Below, one piece after another: positions 5,283 through 5,705 of a stretch of 5,705 nucleotides of DNA. Each line of letters opens with the position of its first letter. Within the stretch, counting starts at the first letter, position 1. Below the pieces are notes generated by a model. That model searched no databases, was not told where the DNA came from, and saw nothing but the letters and a program-made list of their open reading frames with translations. Where the stretch lies: contig QMZD01000130.1 in assembly GCA_003662985.1 (NCBI GenBank), forward strand, positions 1 through 5,705. Direction: 5' to 3'. The DNA is from Archaeoglobales archaeon. GTDB taxonomy: Archaea; Halobacteriota; Archaeoglobi; Archaeoglobales; Archaeoglobaceae. The translations under genes were made by a program, and so were the position numbers.

Positions 5283-5705
5283 AAGAATTTTTAGAAATAT
5301 TGCGATTATAATTTTATGGATTTATATTAGAGAACGAGAAAATTAAAACTAGAAAATGAATATTTGATCTGAGAGGTCTATTACAGAAATACAGATTTAT
5401 AGATTTATAAATTTACAAATTCAATCAATTATCAAGCTTAAAATCAAAAATCAAGCTTTAAAAGGCGATAAAAAATTCAGGCTAAATCCTCATTATGAGG
5501 AAAAGATGAAAAATCTCAGCCCTCTGATCTCATCACTACAATATATGAAATCCCATTCTTACCCACTATACGGGTTAAAATGAGGAAAACTAGAAACAGA
5601 AAGTTAGGAGGGAATTGTAATCGCATACATGAGAAGCTGAATCAAGTTATTTTTAGAACCTAATTAAAACCTTAAACAGAATCAAGTCTAAAACAAAATC
5701 AAAAA
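5283..5705. other. AT-rich stretch without a gene
   Basis: No reading frame here exceeds about 27 codons with a start codon, and none has a ribosome site or promoter at the right distance. The sequence is strongly AT-rich and holds short direct repeats: AGATTTAT twice in tandem (5393-5408), ATCAAGCTT twice (5431-5439, 5450-5458), GAATCAAGT twice (5639-5647, 5679-5687), ATGAGGAAAA twice (5495-5504, 5580-5589) and a 13-base palindrome CCTCATTATGAGG (5488-5500). It could be a spacer upstream of a gene beyond the window or an easily melted region. Confidence 0.6.

Noticed and set aside
5485..5540. Possible C/D box small RNA on the minus strand (GTGATGA followed by CTGA boxes)
   Set aside because: The C' box is poor and the gap between the internal boxes is about 20 bases, too long for typical archaeal C/D RNAs.
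5507..5663. Two small plus-strand frames of about 26 codons (from 5507 and 5580)
   Set aside because: No ribosome site, no promoter at a fitting distance and no recognisable protein composition.
4883..5705. Archaeal chromosomal origin with ORB boxes
   Set aside because: No G-rich ORB-like element was found and no Cdc6/Orc gene is in the window; AT-richness and palindromes alone are not enough.

Overview
The window looks archaeal, most likely a euryarchaeon close to the Archaeoglobales. The evidence is a family-B DNA polymerase of the archaeal PolB2 type with two small partner genes, TATA/BRE-like promoters with little or no leader, one clear GAGGTG ribosome site inside an operon, arginine codons that are often AGA/AGG, and a lipoprotein with a Thr/Pro-rich stalk. 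The genus is inference; no rRNA or tRNA is present to fix it.

Layout. Positions 1-523 (minus) hold the N-terminal 174 codons of a secreted staphylococcal-nuclease-type lipoprotein that runs off the left edge. It is divergent from a 58-residue Cys-rich protein (638-814, plus). Next come three plus-strand genes that look like one operon: an inactivated RecA/RadA-like protein ending in a PCNA-binding (PIP) motif (932-1528), an 87-residue helical protein (1548-1811) and PolB2 (1818-3896). A second Cys-rich protein, related to the first but possibly frameshifted at its 5' end, converges on polB2 (3916-4191, minus). A 197-residue protein of unknown function follows (4289-4882, minus). The last 823 bases have no convincing gene. 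They are AT-rich and carry a duplicated module of TATA-like half-sites and perfect palindromes (5064-5243).

How the genes may work together. PolB2 keeps the two aspartates needed for nucleotide transfer but has lost the proofreading motifs and altered motifs B and C. This fits an error-tolerant or translesion enzyme rather than a replicase. It shows no PIP motif at its own C-terminus, whereas the RadA-like partner does, so the partner may tether the polymerase to the sliding clamp. The layout resembles the bacterial ImuA-ImuB-DnaE2 mutagenesis cassette in logic, not homology. The two related Cys-rich proteins flanking the cassette and the repeat module at the right end are the parts I cannot explain from known families.
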